DNA of 38,071 bases. Source: G963674505 sp964575975 (GTDB lineage: Bacteria; Desulfobacterota; Desulfobacteria; Desulfobacterales; SKZT01). Below the pieces are notes generated by a model that worked only from the letters and a program-made list of their open reading frames with translations, did not search any database and had not been told where the DNA came from. This document shows, one piece after another, positions 16,499 through 25,800 of the stretch; the first letter of the stretch is position 1; the number at the start of each line of letters is the position of its first letter. Made by a program: the position numbers and the translations under genes. The stretch is taken from the NCBI GenBank assembly GCA_964575975.1, contig CAZNTU010000028.1:1-38071 (forward strand), written 5' to 3'.

Positions 16499-18049
16499 TT
16501 ATAAGGGTACGTTCCCGTGCTTTTTCGGGGGGTTGGCGTCTCGTTTTGTCTTCAGCATTCCGAGGGCTTGAACGATTTTCGGACGGGTGTCCGCAGGATC
16601 GATGACATCGTCGATATATCCCAGTTCCGCAGCCTTATAGGGATTGGCGAATTTTTCCCTGTACTCGGCCACCAGTCGTTTCCGTTCGGACGCCGCATCC
16701 GAGGCGTTTTTGATTTCGTTCCGGAAAACGATGTTAACCGCTCCGTCCGCGCCCATCACTGCGATCTCGGCCGTAGGGTAGGCCATGTTGATATCGCCCC
16801 GTATGTGTTTCGAACTCATGACGCAGTAGGCTCCGCCGTAAGCCTTCCGGGTGATCACGGTAATGCGCGGCACGGTGGCCTCGCAAAAAGCGTAGATGAG
16901 CTTCGCGCCGTGCTTGATGATCCCGCCGTGTTCCTGGTTGATTCCGGGCAGGAATCCGGGCACGTCCTCGTAGATGATCAGCGGAATGTTGAACGCGTCG
17001 CAGAAACGGACGAATCGAGCCCCTTTGACGGACGCATTGATGTCGAGACAACCGGCCATGACGTTGGGTTGATTCGCGATTATCCCCGTCGAAACCCCGT
17101 CGAACCGGGCAAAACCCACTACGATGTTCTTTGCCCAATGTTCGTGGACTTCGAAGAAATATCCGTTGTCAACGTTGGAGCGGATGATGTCCCGGATGTC
17201 GTAGGGAACGTTCGGGTCGGCCGGAACGACATCCCTGAGAGATTCGTCCCGGCGCATGGGGTCGTCGCCGCAGGCTATTCGGGGAGCGTCCTCCATGTTG
17301 TTTTGGGGAATGAACGACATCAGTTCGCGGATTTTCTCCAGACAGACTCCGTCGTTGGCCGCCGCGAAATGGGCCACGCCGCTGACGGAGTTGTGGGCCA
17401 TCGCGCCCCCCAAATCCTCTTTGGTGACCGATTCGCGGGTGACGGCCTTGATGACCTCCGGACCGGTGATGAACATGTGACTGGTGTTTTCCACCATGAA
17501 AATCCAATCGGTCAAGGCCGGCGAATAGACCGCGCCGCCCGCGCAGGGTCCCATGATCGCCGTGATCTGTGGAACGACTCCCGACGCCATGACGTTCCTG
17601 AGAAAGATATCGGCATATCCGGCAAGGCTGGTGACGCCTTCCTGAATCCGCGCGCCGCCGGAATCGCAGAGGCCGATAAGCGGCGAACCGACTTTCATGG
17701 CCATGTCCATGGCTTTGCAGATTTTTTCGGCATGGGCCAGAGAAAGGGACCCGCCAAAAACAGTGAAATCCTGGGCGAAGACGAAAACCTGGCGTCCATG
17801 AATCAGGCCATAACCCGTCACAACGCCGTCTCCCGGAATCTTTTCCTCCGCCATGCCGAAATCCATGCAGCGATGAGTCTTGAACCGATCCGTTTCCACG
17901 AACGTGCCCTCGTCCAACAGCGCGTCAATCCGTTCCCGAGCCGTCAATTTCCCGGCCTCGTGCTGTTTTTGAATGCGTCCCGCCCCGCCGCCTTCCAACG
18001 CCTGCTTGCTTTTACCTTCGAGTTTCTTCAACAGCTCCCTGGCTTTCAT
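16499..18049 (-). CDS. mmdA: Methylmalonyl-CoA decarboxylase alpha / propionyl-CoA carboxylase beta-type carboxyltransferase
   Basis: A 516-residue carboxyltransferase of the PCC beta/MmdA family with both crotonase-like halves. Motifs include the start LLKKLEGKSKQALEGGG, FVETDRF, SLAHAEKICKAMDMAMKVG, CDSGGARIQEG, GPCAGGAVYSPALTDW, FVRFCDAFNIPL, DVPGFLPG and YGGAYCVMSSKHIRGD. As head of an operon with Na+-pump subunits and a carrier, it most likely decarboxylates (S)-methylmalonyl-CoA to propionyl-CoA and drives Na+ export. The family also covers propionyl-CoA carboxylase, but no biotin carboxylase is nearby. AAGGAG lies 6 nt before the ATG, and a good promoter is seen at 18151-18180. Confidence 0.93.
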   Translation of the reverse strand: MKARELLKKLEGKSKQALEGGGAGRIQKQHEAGKLTARERIDALLDEGTFVETDRFKTHRCMDFGMAEEKIPGDGVVTGYGLIHGRQVFVFAQDFTVFGGSLSLAHAEKICKAMDMAMKVGSPLIGLCDSGGARIQEGVTSLAGYADIFLRNVMASGVVPQITAIMGPCAGGAVYSPALTDWIFMVENTSHMFITGPEVIKAVTRESVTKEDLGGAMAHNSVSGVAHFAAANDGVCLEKIRELMSFIPQNNMEDAPRIACGDDPMRRDESLRDVVPADPNVPYDIRDIIRSNVDNGYFFEVHEHWAKNIVVGFARFDGVSTGIIANQPNVMAGCLDINASVKGARFVRFCDAFNIPLIIYEDVPGFLPGINQEHGGIIKHGAKLIYAFCEATVPRITVITRKAYGGAYCVMSSKHIRGDINMAYPTAEIAVMGADGAVNIVFRNEIKNASDAASERKRLVAEYREKFANPYKAAELGYIDDVIDPADTRPKIVQALGMLKTKRDANPPKKHGNVPL

Positions 18050-18150
18050 ATAGTCTCCTTATGTTATTTTATAAATTGGAATCGGCTTCCGCCGGCTCAT
18101 CCCTTTTCAAGTATCGAGAGTCAAACGGACGTTCCAAGGTAAGTTTGCCA

Positions 18151-18180
18151 TTCATATTTCAGGAAAACCTGTCCTGTCAA
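18151..18180 (-). promoter_or_regulatory. Promoter of the Na+-decarboxylase operon with an embedded palindrome
   Basis: On the minus strand: TTGACA (18180-18175), 18-nt spacer, TATGAA (18156-18151), leader about 100 nt. The spacer contains the dyad CAGGAAAACCTG, a possible operator. Elsewhere in 18050-18449 I see only the repeat at 18246-18274. Confidence 0.55.
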
Positions 18181-18245
18181 CGTGGTCGGCGTTTCCGTCC
18201 GCAGTTTTCCCAATTCCGTTCCGGGCCTGCTATTTATTCCTTCCG

Positions 18246-18274
18246 GCGCGTTTGGAGTCGCGGCTTTAACCGTT
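18246..18274. repeat. Dispersed repeat, half-copy (copy 2)
   Basis: 29 nt matching the left arm of the hairpin at 59-87 at 26 positions (core GCGGCTTTAACCG). The right arm is absent, so this is a decayed or half element. Confidence 0.6.
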
Positions 18275-18449
18275 GATTGCCCGCATATCGGAAAGCTCGG
18301 TGGGACACAGGATGGGAAAAATCAGGCTATAAGCGAGGACCGTTGCACCCGAAGACCTCCAAGTGCGGCAATCCACTTTTCGAGCCGTTTTTCAAGGCGG
18401 TTCGGCATGCGGGCTGTCCTGTCATGGAGGACGTGAATGGATAGCCCCA

Positions 18450-18731
18450 TTAGGGGAGATCCTCGAGGATCTTGAAGGAAGAAACCAAGAGTTCCGCCCT
18501 GGCGCCTTCCGCAGGGAAGTTGACGGTTCCCCTGACTCTGACGCGTTTTCTCAGGAGTTGATGAAGCGCCCGTCCCTTGCGATTGGTTTCAGCGATTCGA
18601 TATTCCTGTTCGTCCTCGGTGGCGATGGCGATCGCAAGAGGCGTACCCTCTTCGTCCCATTCGATGGGAACGACGATCCCCGTAAACGAGCCGGACGATT
18701 TTCGAACTTTGATATCAGTTTCGCTTTTCAT
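18450..18731 (-). CDS. Small uncharacterised protein, possible OB-fold
   Basis: A 93-residue soluble protein with no family I can name. It alternates beta-like stretches (FTGIVVPIEWD, LAIAIATEDEQEYRI, RVRVRGTVN, AELLVSSFKIL), with a helix RKGRALHQLLRK in the middle. That pattern is compatible with a small OB-fold such as nucleic-acid-binding tRNA_anti-like proteins; this is a shape guess. An upstream in-frame TTG at 18755 would add eight residues, but neither start has a clear Shine-Dalgarno; the ATG is chosen. It stands alone between the decarboxylase operon and the sigma-54 activator. Confidence 0.6.
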   Translation of the reverse strand: MKSETDIKVRKSSGSFTGIVVPIEWDEEGTPLAIAIATEDEQEYRIAETNRKGRALHQLLRKRVRVRGTVNFPAEGARAELLVSSFKILEDLP

Positions 18732-18930
18732 GAATAGCGAGACGTTTTTCCCCAAAAATTATAAGTTCGTAAAAAAACAACTCCTATCTTTATGTGGTTA
18801 GCAATAAGCGTGCCGATATAAATTTCGAACGGAAAGTCGATGCCTCGGGAGAACAATCAGGGAAATACGAGGGCGACATGGAGAGCCGATGCCGTCAAGA
18901 CGAACAGGATATTCCGGTTTTTTCCAAAAT

Positions 18931-18947
18931 GAGAACTTCAGGTTCTC
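18931..18947 (-). terminator. Small hairpin at the end of the sigma-54 activator gene
   Basis: A 6-bp perfect stem (GAGAAC / GTTCTC, 5-nt loop) overlaps the stop codon region. On the minus strand ATTTT follows. Short stem, so weak support. Confidence 0.35.
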
Positions 18948-20374
18948 AGCCGGGTGTTCTTCTTGTATTCTTCCTTATGGATGCCGTACTTGGACATCAG
19001 CTTGTGAAGCTGGCGGGTGGTAATGCCTGCGGCGTCGGCCGAAGCCCTGATTCTTCCCTCGTGCTTGGCCAGGAGCTTTTTAAGGTATTGCCGTTCGAAT
19101 ACCTCTGTCGCCTTTTTGCGTGCTTCGGCCAATGTCAAATTTTCATCCAGGGCGATAGAGAGGGCTGCGGAAGATTTATCGACTTTGAAAAATTCGCCGG
19201 GGAAGCTTTTCGTAGTTAAAACAGGCGATTGTTCCAGGATATAGGCGCGTTCGATCAGGTTTTCCAATTCCCTGATATTTCCGGGCCAGTTGTAGCGTTT
19301 GAGAGCCTCGACAACTTGCCGGTGAACTCCGGTAATACCTTTGCGGTCAGACAATTCGTGCTTTTTGATGAAGGAGTCGATGAACAAAGGAATGTCGTCG
19401 ATTCTCTCCCGGAGAGGCGGCATTTCGATGGGGAATACATTGAGACGGTAATACAAGTCCTTGCGGAAAAGGCCGTCGTCGGCCATTTGCTTCAGGTCGG
19501 AATTCGTGGCCGCGATGACTCGGGCGTCCGAACGCAAGAGGTCGTCTCCTCCGACGCGGCTGAAAGTGCCGTCCTGCAGGACTTGCAGCAGTTTGATTTG
19601 CGCCGACGGGGTAATGGTCCCGATTTCGTCCAGGAAAATCGTTCCTCCTCTGGCTATTTCGAACTTGCCGAGCTTGCGTCGAATCGCTCCGGTGAACGCC
19701 CCTTTTTCGTGGCCGAACAATTCGCTTTCCAGGAGCGTGTCGGGAATCGCGCCGCAGTGTACGCTGATGAACTGCGCTTTTTCGCGCCGACTATGCAAGT
19801 GGATCAGTTTCGCCAGAACGCCTTTTCCGACTCCGGTTTCGCCGGCCAGAAGAACGGTCGTTTTTGTGGGCGCGACCGAGCGGGCCTTGTCGAAAACCTC
19901 CCTGACATTGTCGCACTGTGTCTTCACGACCTCGTCGGCTTCGAGCCGGACGAACCGGTCGCGCAGATATTCCAGTTCGGACTTGCGAAGGCCTCTGGCG
20001 ATGATGCTTTCGGCCACGGTTTTGATGTCGTCCTTGGAAACCGGGCAGGCCAGGAAATTGCACACGCCCGCCTTTATAGTCGAAGCCATGGGCGGGGCAA
20101 CCGGGCCCAGTCCCCCCATGTCGGCCATAACCACGATTTCAATGTTCGCGTAAAGCTCTTTGAACGGACTGACGGCGGTTTCGTAGGAAGTGTCGTCCAA
20201 GCCTTCAAACAGCGCCGCAGTGTCGATGAAGACGATGTCCCGGCGTTTTTTGCGCAAAGCGGCCAAGGCTCCGTCCCTGTCGGACTTGCTTTCCACCGAC
20301 CCCTCGGAGGAGAGGGCCTTTCGGATTTGTTCGACCACTTCGCGACGTTTTGAGACGACCATAAAAGAAAGCAT
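18938..20374 (-). CDS. Sigma-54-dependent transcriptional activator with degenerate receiver domain
   Basis: A 478-residue bacterial enhancer-binding protein. The N-terminal receiver-like domain (about 1-120) keeps Asp51 but has Ser-Lys (8-9) where the acidic Mg2+ pair should be. It has Ala for the switch Thr/Ser and ACPVS where Lys-Pro is expected, so normal phosphorylation is unlikely. The AAA+ domain (about 145-380) is intact: Walker A GETGVGKG, the sigma-54-contacting GAFTGA in FGHEKGAFTGAIRRKLG, Walker B GGTIFLDEIG, and an arginine-finger region. A Fis-type HTH ends the protein (ASADAAGITTRQLHKLMSKYG). GGAG 7 nt before the ATG at 20374 fixes the start; longer in-frame extension upstream lacks support. 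It lies downstream of the ammonium transporter gene but beyond that gene's terminator. Targets are unknown. Confidence 0.92.
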   Translation of the reverse strand: MLSFMVVSKRREVVEQIRKALSSEGSVESKSDRDGALAALRKKRRDIVFIDTAALFEGLDDTSYETAVSPFKELYANIEIVVMADMGGLGPVAPPMASTIKAGVCNFLACPVSKDDIKTVAESIIARGLRKSELEYLRDRFVRLEADEVVKTQCDNVREVFDKARSVAPTKTTVLLAGETGVGKGVLAKLIHLHSRREKAQFISVHCGAIPDTLLESELFGHEKGAFTGAIRRKLGKFEIARGGTIFLDEIGTITPSAQIKLLQVLQDGTFSRVGGDDLLRSDARVIAATNSDLKQMADDGLFRKDLYYRLNVFPIEMPPLRERIDDIPLFIDSFIKKHELSDRKGITGVHRQVVEALKRYNWPGNIRELENLIERAYILEQSPVLTTKSFPGEFFKVDKSSAALSIALDENLTLAEARKKATEVFERQYLKKLLAKHEGRIRASADAAGITTRQLHKLMSKYGIHKEEYKKNTRLRT

Positions 20375-20452
20375 GCGATCTCCATGGCTTAAATAATATC
20401 CCGATATGTAATGATCGACGATAGATACATCCGGGAGGCGAAAAATACAACG

Positions 20453-20464
20453 CATTTCGAAATG
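20453..20464. promoter_or_regulatory. Perfect 12-bp palindrome upstream of the sigma-54 activator
   Basis: CATTTCGAAATG lies about 80 bp upstream of the activator start codon and could be an operator. Apart from this and the terminator at 20667-20722, the 460-bp gap 20375-20835 shows nothing definite. Confidence 0.3.
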
Positions 20465-20666
20465 TCCGGCTTTATTTGATTCCGGCCGGCGGCCCACTCC
20501 CCATGGAAGCCTGTCGGAAACGATCCTGAATCGTTCGCCGCTTGCGTTTGCCTTGACATACCTGCGGAACTTGAAATTCCGTTTCGGAGAAAAACGGAAT
20601 CGGCGGTTCCCGAATCGGCGGAATCGAAAAGCGTATTCAGCCGCCAAACGCTCCCGAAAAAAACAA

Positions 20667-20722
20667 AAAAGGCCGCGAAGTCGCGTTCCCCCTTCCGGGA
20701 GCATCGACTTTCGTGGCCTTTA
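20667..20722 (-). terminator. Terminator of the ammonium transporter gene
   Basis: The long imperfect stem AAAGGCCACGAAAGTCG / CGACTTCGCGGCCTTT (minus strand, one bulge) is followed by TTTTGTTTTTTT. It lies 115-170 nt beyond the amt stop and separates it from the sigma-54 activator. Confidence 0.75.
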
Positions 20723-20835
20723 AATGAAATTATCGGACGTTTCCGAGCATAGGTTGGCGGAAACCAGTCTTTTCCAATCGTTTTACCGGGCGGCCTTTTG
20801 CCCGAGTCGAACCATACAGATTTTTCTTCGCCTGT

Positions 20836-22170
20836 TCAGCCGATGTCCGAGGTCGCCAAATCGTATCCGTGTTCTCCGTGGAGAGACTTGTCGAGGCCGT
20901 CCAGCTCCATTTGCTCGTTCAACCGGAACCCCACCGTTTTTTCCACCGCGAAACATATAATAATGGTACCGACTGCGGCCGTGGCGATGGTCGATCCAAG
21001 ACCCGTCAACTGGACCACCAACTGATCTATCGCGGTCCAAGTCCCGGAAACCGCAGCCGACGCCTCGGCCATCCAGCTGTCTCGAATGAAGAACGAAAGA
21101 AGAATCACGCCAAGTCCGCTTCCGACGCCGTGAATACCGAAACAGTCAAGGCTGTCGTCGTAGCCGAGTTTCATCTTCATTTGCAGCGCGTGGTAGCAGG
21201 CGACCGAAGAAATCGCTCCCAGAGCCATGGCCCCTATCGGAGTGACGACGCCCGCCGCAGGCGTAATAACGACCAGGCCGGCAAGAATGCCAGAGACAAA
21301 TCCCAGGGACGTGGCTTTTCGAAACACCAGCGCTTCTATGGCCAACCACGCGAGCGCGCCGGTCGCGGCAGATATCTGGGTCATGGTAAGCGCCCTTGCC
21401 GTGTCAAGGCCGCTTTGAAGAGTCGATCCAGCGTTGAACCCGAACCATCCGACCCATAAGAGTCCCGCTCCCATTATCGTCATCACGAGGTTGTTCGGGT
21501 TGATCACGGTTTTGGGATACCCTCGCCTGGCTCCCAGGAACAACGCCACCACGAGGGCGCTGATTCCTGCGGATACGTGAATGACCATCCCGCCGGCCAG
21601 ATCTATTGCGCCTCTCGCTCCCAAATTGAAGAGCCATCCGTCGGAAGCCCATACCCAATGGCAAAGCGGGCAGTATACGATCAGAAACCAAAGCGCTATG
21701 AAAAGGCAATAGCCCCTGAAATACACTCTTTCGGCAAGCGCGCCGCTGATCAGCGCGGGCGTGATGATGGCGAATTTTCCCTGGAACATGGCGACGATGT
21801 ATTCGGGAATTCCATCGGTTACGATGTCGTCGATGCCTTTCAGGAAAAAATAGTCGTCGCTCCACCCGACAAAGCCTCCCAAGACGCTTTTGCCGAAAGT
21901 CAGGCTGTATCCGCATACCACCCACAAAACTCCCACGATGGCAAGGGACACGTAGGTATGCATCATGGTCCCGATCACGTTTTTCGTTCTGACGAGCCCC
22001 CCGTAGAACATGGCGAGGCCTGGGATCATCAACAGCACGAGAGCCGTTGAAATCAGCATCCAGGAAGTGGTTCCCGTGTCGATGGGCGGAGCGTCGCCCG
22101 CAAACGACAAACCTGGAAACGCTAAAACGGCCAAAATCGTCGACAGCCAGACTCCTATCTTTCTCCTCAT
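20836..22170 (-). CDS. amtB: Ammonium transporter (Amt/MEP/Rh family)
   Basis: A 444-residue channel importing ammonium. An N-terminal signal peptide (about 1-24, ending SFAG) precedes about eleven transmembrane helices. Pore hallmarks are visible: the twin histidines in YCPLCHWVWA and FGIHGVGSGLG, AIDLAGGMVIHVSAG, and FYGGLVRTKN. The cytoplasmic tail (about the last 30 residues, NEQMELDGLDKSLHGEHGYD) resembles the PII-interacting tail of AmtB proteins, and a PII protein is encoded at 10464-10802. The ATG at 22170 has AAGGAG directly upstream, within a purine run (22171-22200) containing several AAGGAG-like units. An in-frame TTG at 22200 is less likely. Confidence 0.95.
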   Translation of the reverse strand: MRRKIGVWLSTILAVLAFPGLSFAGDAPPIDTGTTSWMLISTALVLLMIPGLAMFYGGLVRTKNVIGTMMHTYVSLAIVGVLWVVCGYSLTFGKSVLGGFVGWSDDYFFLKGIDDIVTDGIPEYIVAMFQGKFAIITPALISGALAERVYFRGYCLFIALWFLIVYCPLCHWVWASDGWLFNLGARGAIDLAGGMVIHVSAGISALVVALFLGARRGYPKTVINPNNLVMTIMGAGLLWVGWFGFNAGSTLQSGLDTARALTMTQISAATGALAWLAIEALVFRKATSLGFVSGILAGLVVITPAAGVVTPIGAMALGAISSVACYHALQMKMKLGYDDSLDCFGIHGVGSGLGVILLSFFIRDSWMAEASAAVSGTWTAIDQLVVQLTGLGSTIATAAVGTIIICFAVEKTVGFRLNEQMELDGLDKSLHGEHGYDLATSDIG

Positions 22171-22824
22171 GCTCCTTCTCCTTCTCCTTTTCCTTTTCAA
22201 AAAGTAATCCGTTCCTTATTTATTGATAACGTGACGAATCGAAAACGTTTGGAACAAAATTGTTTCGCCTGTACCGCCGGGTCCATGAAGGCCTGCGAGC
22301 GCGGCGCACGCGCAGACAGACGATTCTGTAATTTTCGTGGCCGCCGCGATCCTTGTCCCCGGCTTGTTCCTCTTCCATGTCGTGCCGGAAGCGTCTGTAG
22401 CTGCGGAGGCGCCGCGCCGCCGTGGAAGGCGGCGCTACCGTATGCGGAGTTCGCCTTTTGATCGAACGGAACCGCGCGAGATCGTTCGTTTCGCGGCGGG
22501 CTTCGAAAAACAGGAAAGGGAAAATTGCAATTCGCATGCAATATCTTGTAACATATCGATTATATTAAAGATCGGCACTTTTTAGAGGGGCGTGCGATCA
22601 AAGACGCATGACATAATTGTAGCTTTTGCGATTGTTGCATAAACAATATTGTAATAAATCGGTGCGGCAAAAGACAGGCCCGGCAGTTCCGAGAGACAAC
22701 GGACGCCTCCTGACCTCCTAAAACGATCGGAGGGTTGCATTATTCTTCGCGTTTCTTAAAATAGATGGCTGAAAAAAAATTAATGGCCGAAAACCGATCA
22801 TCATCGGACAGAACATGAAAGGAA
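22171..22824. other. 654-bp intergenic region between divergent amtB and helicase genes
   Basis: Contents seen: the purine-rich Shine-Dalgarno-like run 22171-22200; a GC-rich hairpin with stem GCGCCGCC/GGCGGCGC at 22414-22435; a 10-bp palindrome ACAATATTGT in the AT-rich part near 22646; and a promoter candidate at 22735-22762. Open frames here have no coding character. I found no convincing sigma-54 site for amtB. Confidence 0.5.
22735..22762 (+). promoter_or_regulatory. Putative promoter of the helicase gene
   Basis: TTGCAT (22735-22740), a 16-nt spacer and TAAAAT (22757-22762), about 60 nt before the start of the helicase gene. Confidence 0.35.
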
Positions 22825-25800
22825 TTGAATATAACATTGCCAGACTTATTTCACCGCGTTGGAAAAATCGAATCGTTTTTGCCTCGCGCTTTGGGTTCGG
22901 AACGTTTCTCCATTCTTAAAGACATTCGCAGATTGAAACGGCTCGCCAAAAATCCGTCGGAGGATTCGGAGCAGGAGAAGGCCGTTTCCGAACTGGAACG
23001 GAAATTCAAAGCATCCGTCGCAAAAAAAAGGCGCCGAAAGGACGGCGTTCCGGAGATTTCGATCAACGAGAAACTTCCCGTTGCCGCCAAGAAAGACGAG
23101 ATCTCCCGCGCGATCCAAGAACATCCTGTGGTGATCGTGTCCGGTGCGACCGGATCGGGAAAAACCACGCAAATACCCAAAATATGCCTTGCGGCCGGAA
23201 GAGGAATCGATGGAAGGATCGGATGCACGCAACCGAGGCGTATCGCGGCGATTACGGTAGCCAACAGGATCGCGGAGGAGCTGGGCGAGGATTTGGGAAA
23301 ATCCGTGGGATACAAAATCAGGTTCGACGAAAAGGGAAGTCGCGACGGCTACATCAAGGTCATGACCGACGGCGTCCTTTTGGCGGAGGCGCAATCGGAT
23401 CCGTTCTTGAACGAATACGACACGTTGATCATCGACGAGGCCCACGAAAGAAGTCTCAACATCGATTTCGTGCTGGGCATTCTGAAGAATCTTATTTCCC
23501 GGAGGAGGGACCTCAAGCTGATCGTCACGTCGGCCACCATAGACACGGAGAAATTCTCCAAGGCTTTCGACGACGCTCCGATCATAGAGGTCTCCGGGCG
23601 CATGTATCCCGTGGAAGTGGAATACTGGCCGCCGGAGAAGTTCCAGGAAGAGGAGGAGATCACGCATGTGGAAATGGCGGTAGCGGCTGTGGAGCGGCTT
23701 CAGAGGAAGGGGCCGTTCGGCGATATCTTGGTGTTCATGCCCACGGAGCAGGACATTCGGGAAACGTGCGAGGCGATCGAAGGAAGAAAGTTCAAGGGGG
23801 TCGATGTTTTTCCTCTTTTCGCGAGGCTGTCGTCGGGGGAGCAAAAACGGGTTTTCGCGAGGACGGCGGGTCGGAAGATCATTGTCGCCACCAATGTGGC
23901 CGAGACATCCATCACCATACCCGGCATAAAATACGTGGTGGACACTGGGCTAGCGCGGATGCTCAGGTACTCTCCCCGGACGCGCACGACGGCGCTTCCG
24001 GTGGAACCCGTCTCCCGAAGCAGCGCAGACCAGCGCACCGGCCGGTGCGGACGCGTCGAAAAAGGCGTTTGCATTCGGTTGTATTCCCAGGAAGACTACG
24101 AGAACCGTCCGCTTTACACGCCTCCCGAAATATCGAGGTCCAACCTTGCGGAGGTCATTTTGCGGATGATCGCGCTGAACCTTGGAGACATCGACTCGTT
24201 TCCGTTCATTGACCGACCTGACAATAAAAGCGTCGCGGACGGGTTCGAGCTTTTAAAGGAACTGGGGGCGATCGGGGAGTCGGATGGAAAAGCGAGGAAA
24301 AAGGGCGGGGGCAAATATTCGCTGACGCAGATGGGGCGTTTTATGGCGGGCATACCTTTGGACCCTAGAATTTCGAGAATTCTGATCGAAGCCGGCGAGG
24401 AGGGGGTTTTGGATGAAATACTGGTTGTCGCGGCGGCTTTGAGCATCCGAGACCCCCGTGAGAGGCCCTTGGACAAAGCCGAAGAGGCGGACCGGAAGCA
24501 TGCCGTGTTCGCGGACTCCATGTCCGATTTCGTTTCGTTGTTGAACATATGGAACCAGTATCGGCTCGCATGGAAAAAGTACGGTTCCTCGAGCGGATTG
24601 AAGCGATTTTGCAAGGACCATTTCCTGTCGTTCAAACGCATGCGCGAATGGAGGGACATTCGCGAACAGCTCAAGTCCATTCTGGAGGATTCGGGAATCC
24701 AGGTCGGGCAGGGTGAAAGAGAAGTCGAAAACGATTCGAAAAAGGGAGCGTTCGGTCTACTCTATTCGCGTATCCACAGATGCATGCTGTCGGGGTTTCT
24801 GTCCAATATCGCGCAAAAGAAGGAGCAAAACATTTACAGGGCCGCGAAAAATCGTGAAGCCATGATATTTCCCGGTTCGGGGATTTTCAACCGGGCCGGG
24901 GAATGGATAGTGGCCGCCGAGATGGTGGAGACGTCGAGGCTTTTTGCGCGGACATGCGCGAACGTCGATGACGGTTGGCTCGAGAAGGCGGGGGGAGGAC
25001 TTTGCCGCCGCGTTTATCTCGATCCTCGCTGGGACGCGAAACGCGGGGAGGTGGTTGCTTCCGAGCAGGTGAGTCTGTTCGGATTGGTGGTCGTGCAAGG
25101 AAGGCCTGTTTCGTACGGGCGGATAAATCCGTCGGAGGCGAAGGATATTTTCATACGAAGCGCCTTGTTGGGAAGCGAAATCAAGGAAAAATTCGGTTTT
25201 CTGGAACACAACCGGAAACTGATCGGGGAAGTGACGGAATTGGAAAACCGCCTGAGAAGGAGGGACATACTGGTCGGCGAAAACGAGATGCGCCGCTTCT
25301 ACGAATCGCGTTTGAACGGAGAGGTGTACGATATCACCGCGTTGAGGAAACTTGTAAAAAGGAAGGGCGGGGACGGTTTCCTGAAAATGGAGAGAGGCGA
25401 CCTTCTGAATTACACACCAGGTTCGGACATATTGTCGAATTTTCCGAATAATATGGTGGTAGGGGAAAACAAGTTCGGTTGTCTGTATTGTTTCGAGCCG
25501 GGCGACGAGAAGGACGGCGTGACGATCAAGATTCCTGCCGGGGCGGCTTCTTCGGTGATCGAAGCCCCTTTGGACTGGCATGTCCCGGGTTTTTTGGAGG
25601 AAAAAATAACTCTTTTGTTGAAGGGGCTGCCCAAAAAGTATCGCAAGGAGCTGGTTCCCTTGGCCGAAACCGCGAAAACAATAATGGAAGAGATGCCAAA
25701 GGGAGAAGTGTCTCTTCGTACGGCGTTGAGCCGGTTTGTCTACGAGCGCTTCAAAGTCGACATTCCAGCGTCGGTCTGGCCGTACGACGATCTTCCGGAT

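Noticed and set aside
22220..22541. Overlapping Arg-rich frames in the amtB-hrpA intergenic region
   Set aside because: The composition comes from GC-rich palindromic DNA; there is no start signal and no recognisable protein.
20375..22824. Sigma-54 promoters for amtB or the activator
   Set aside because: No TGGCAC-N5-TTGC-like element with GG and GC at the right spacing was found around these genes, at glnB or in the rest of the window by eye.
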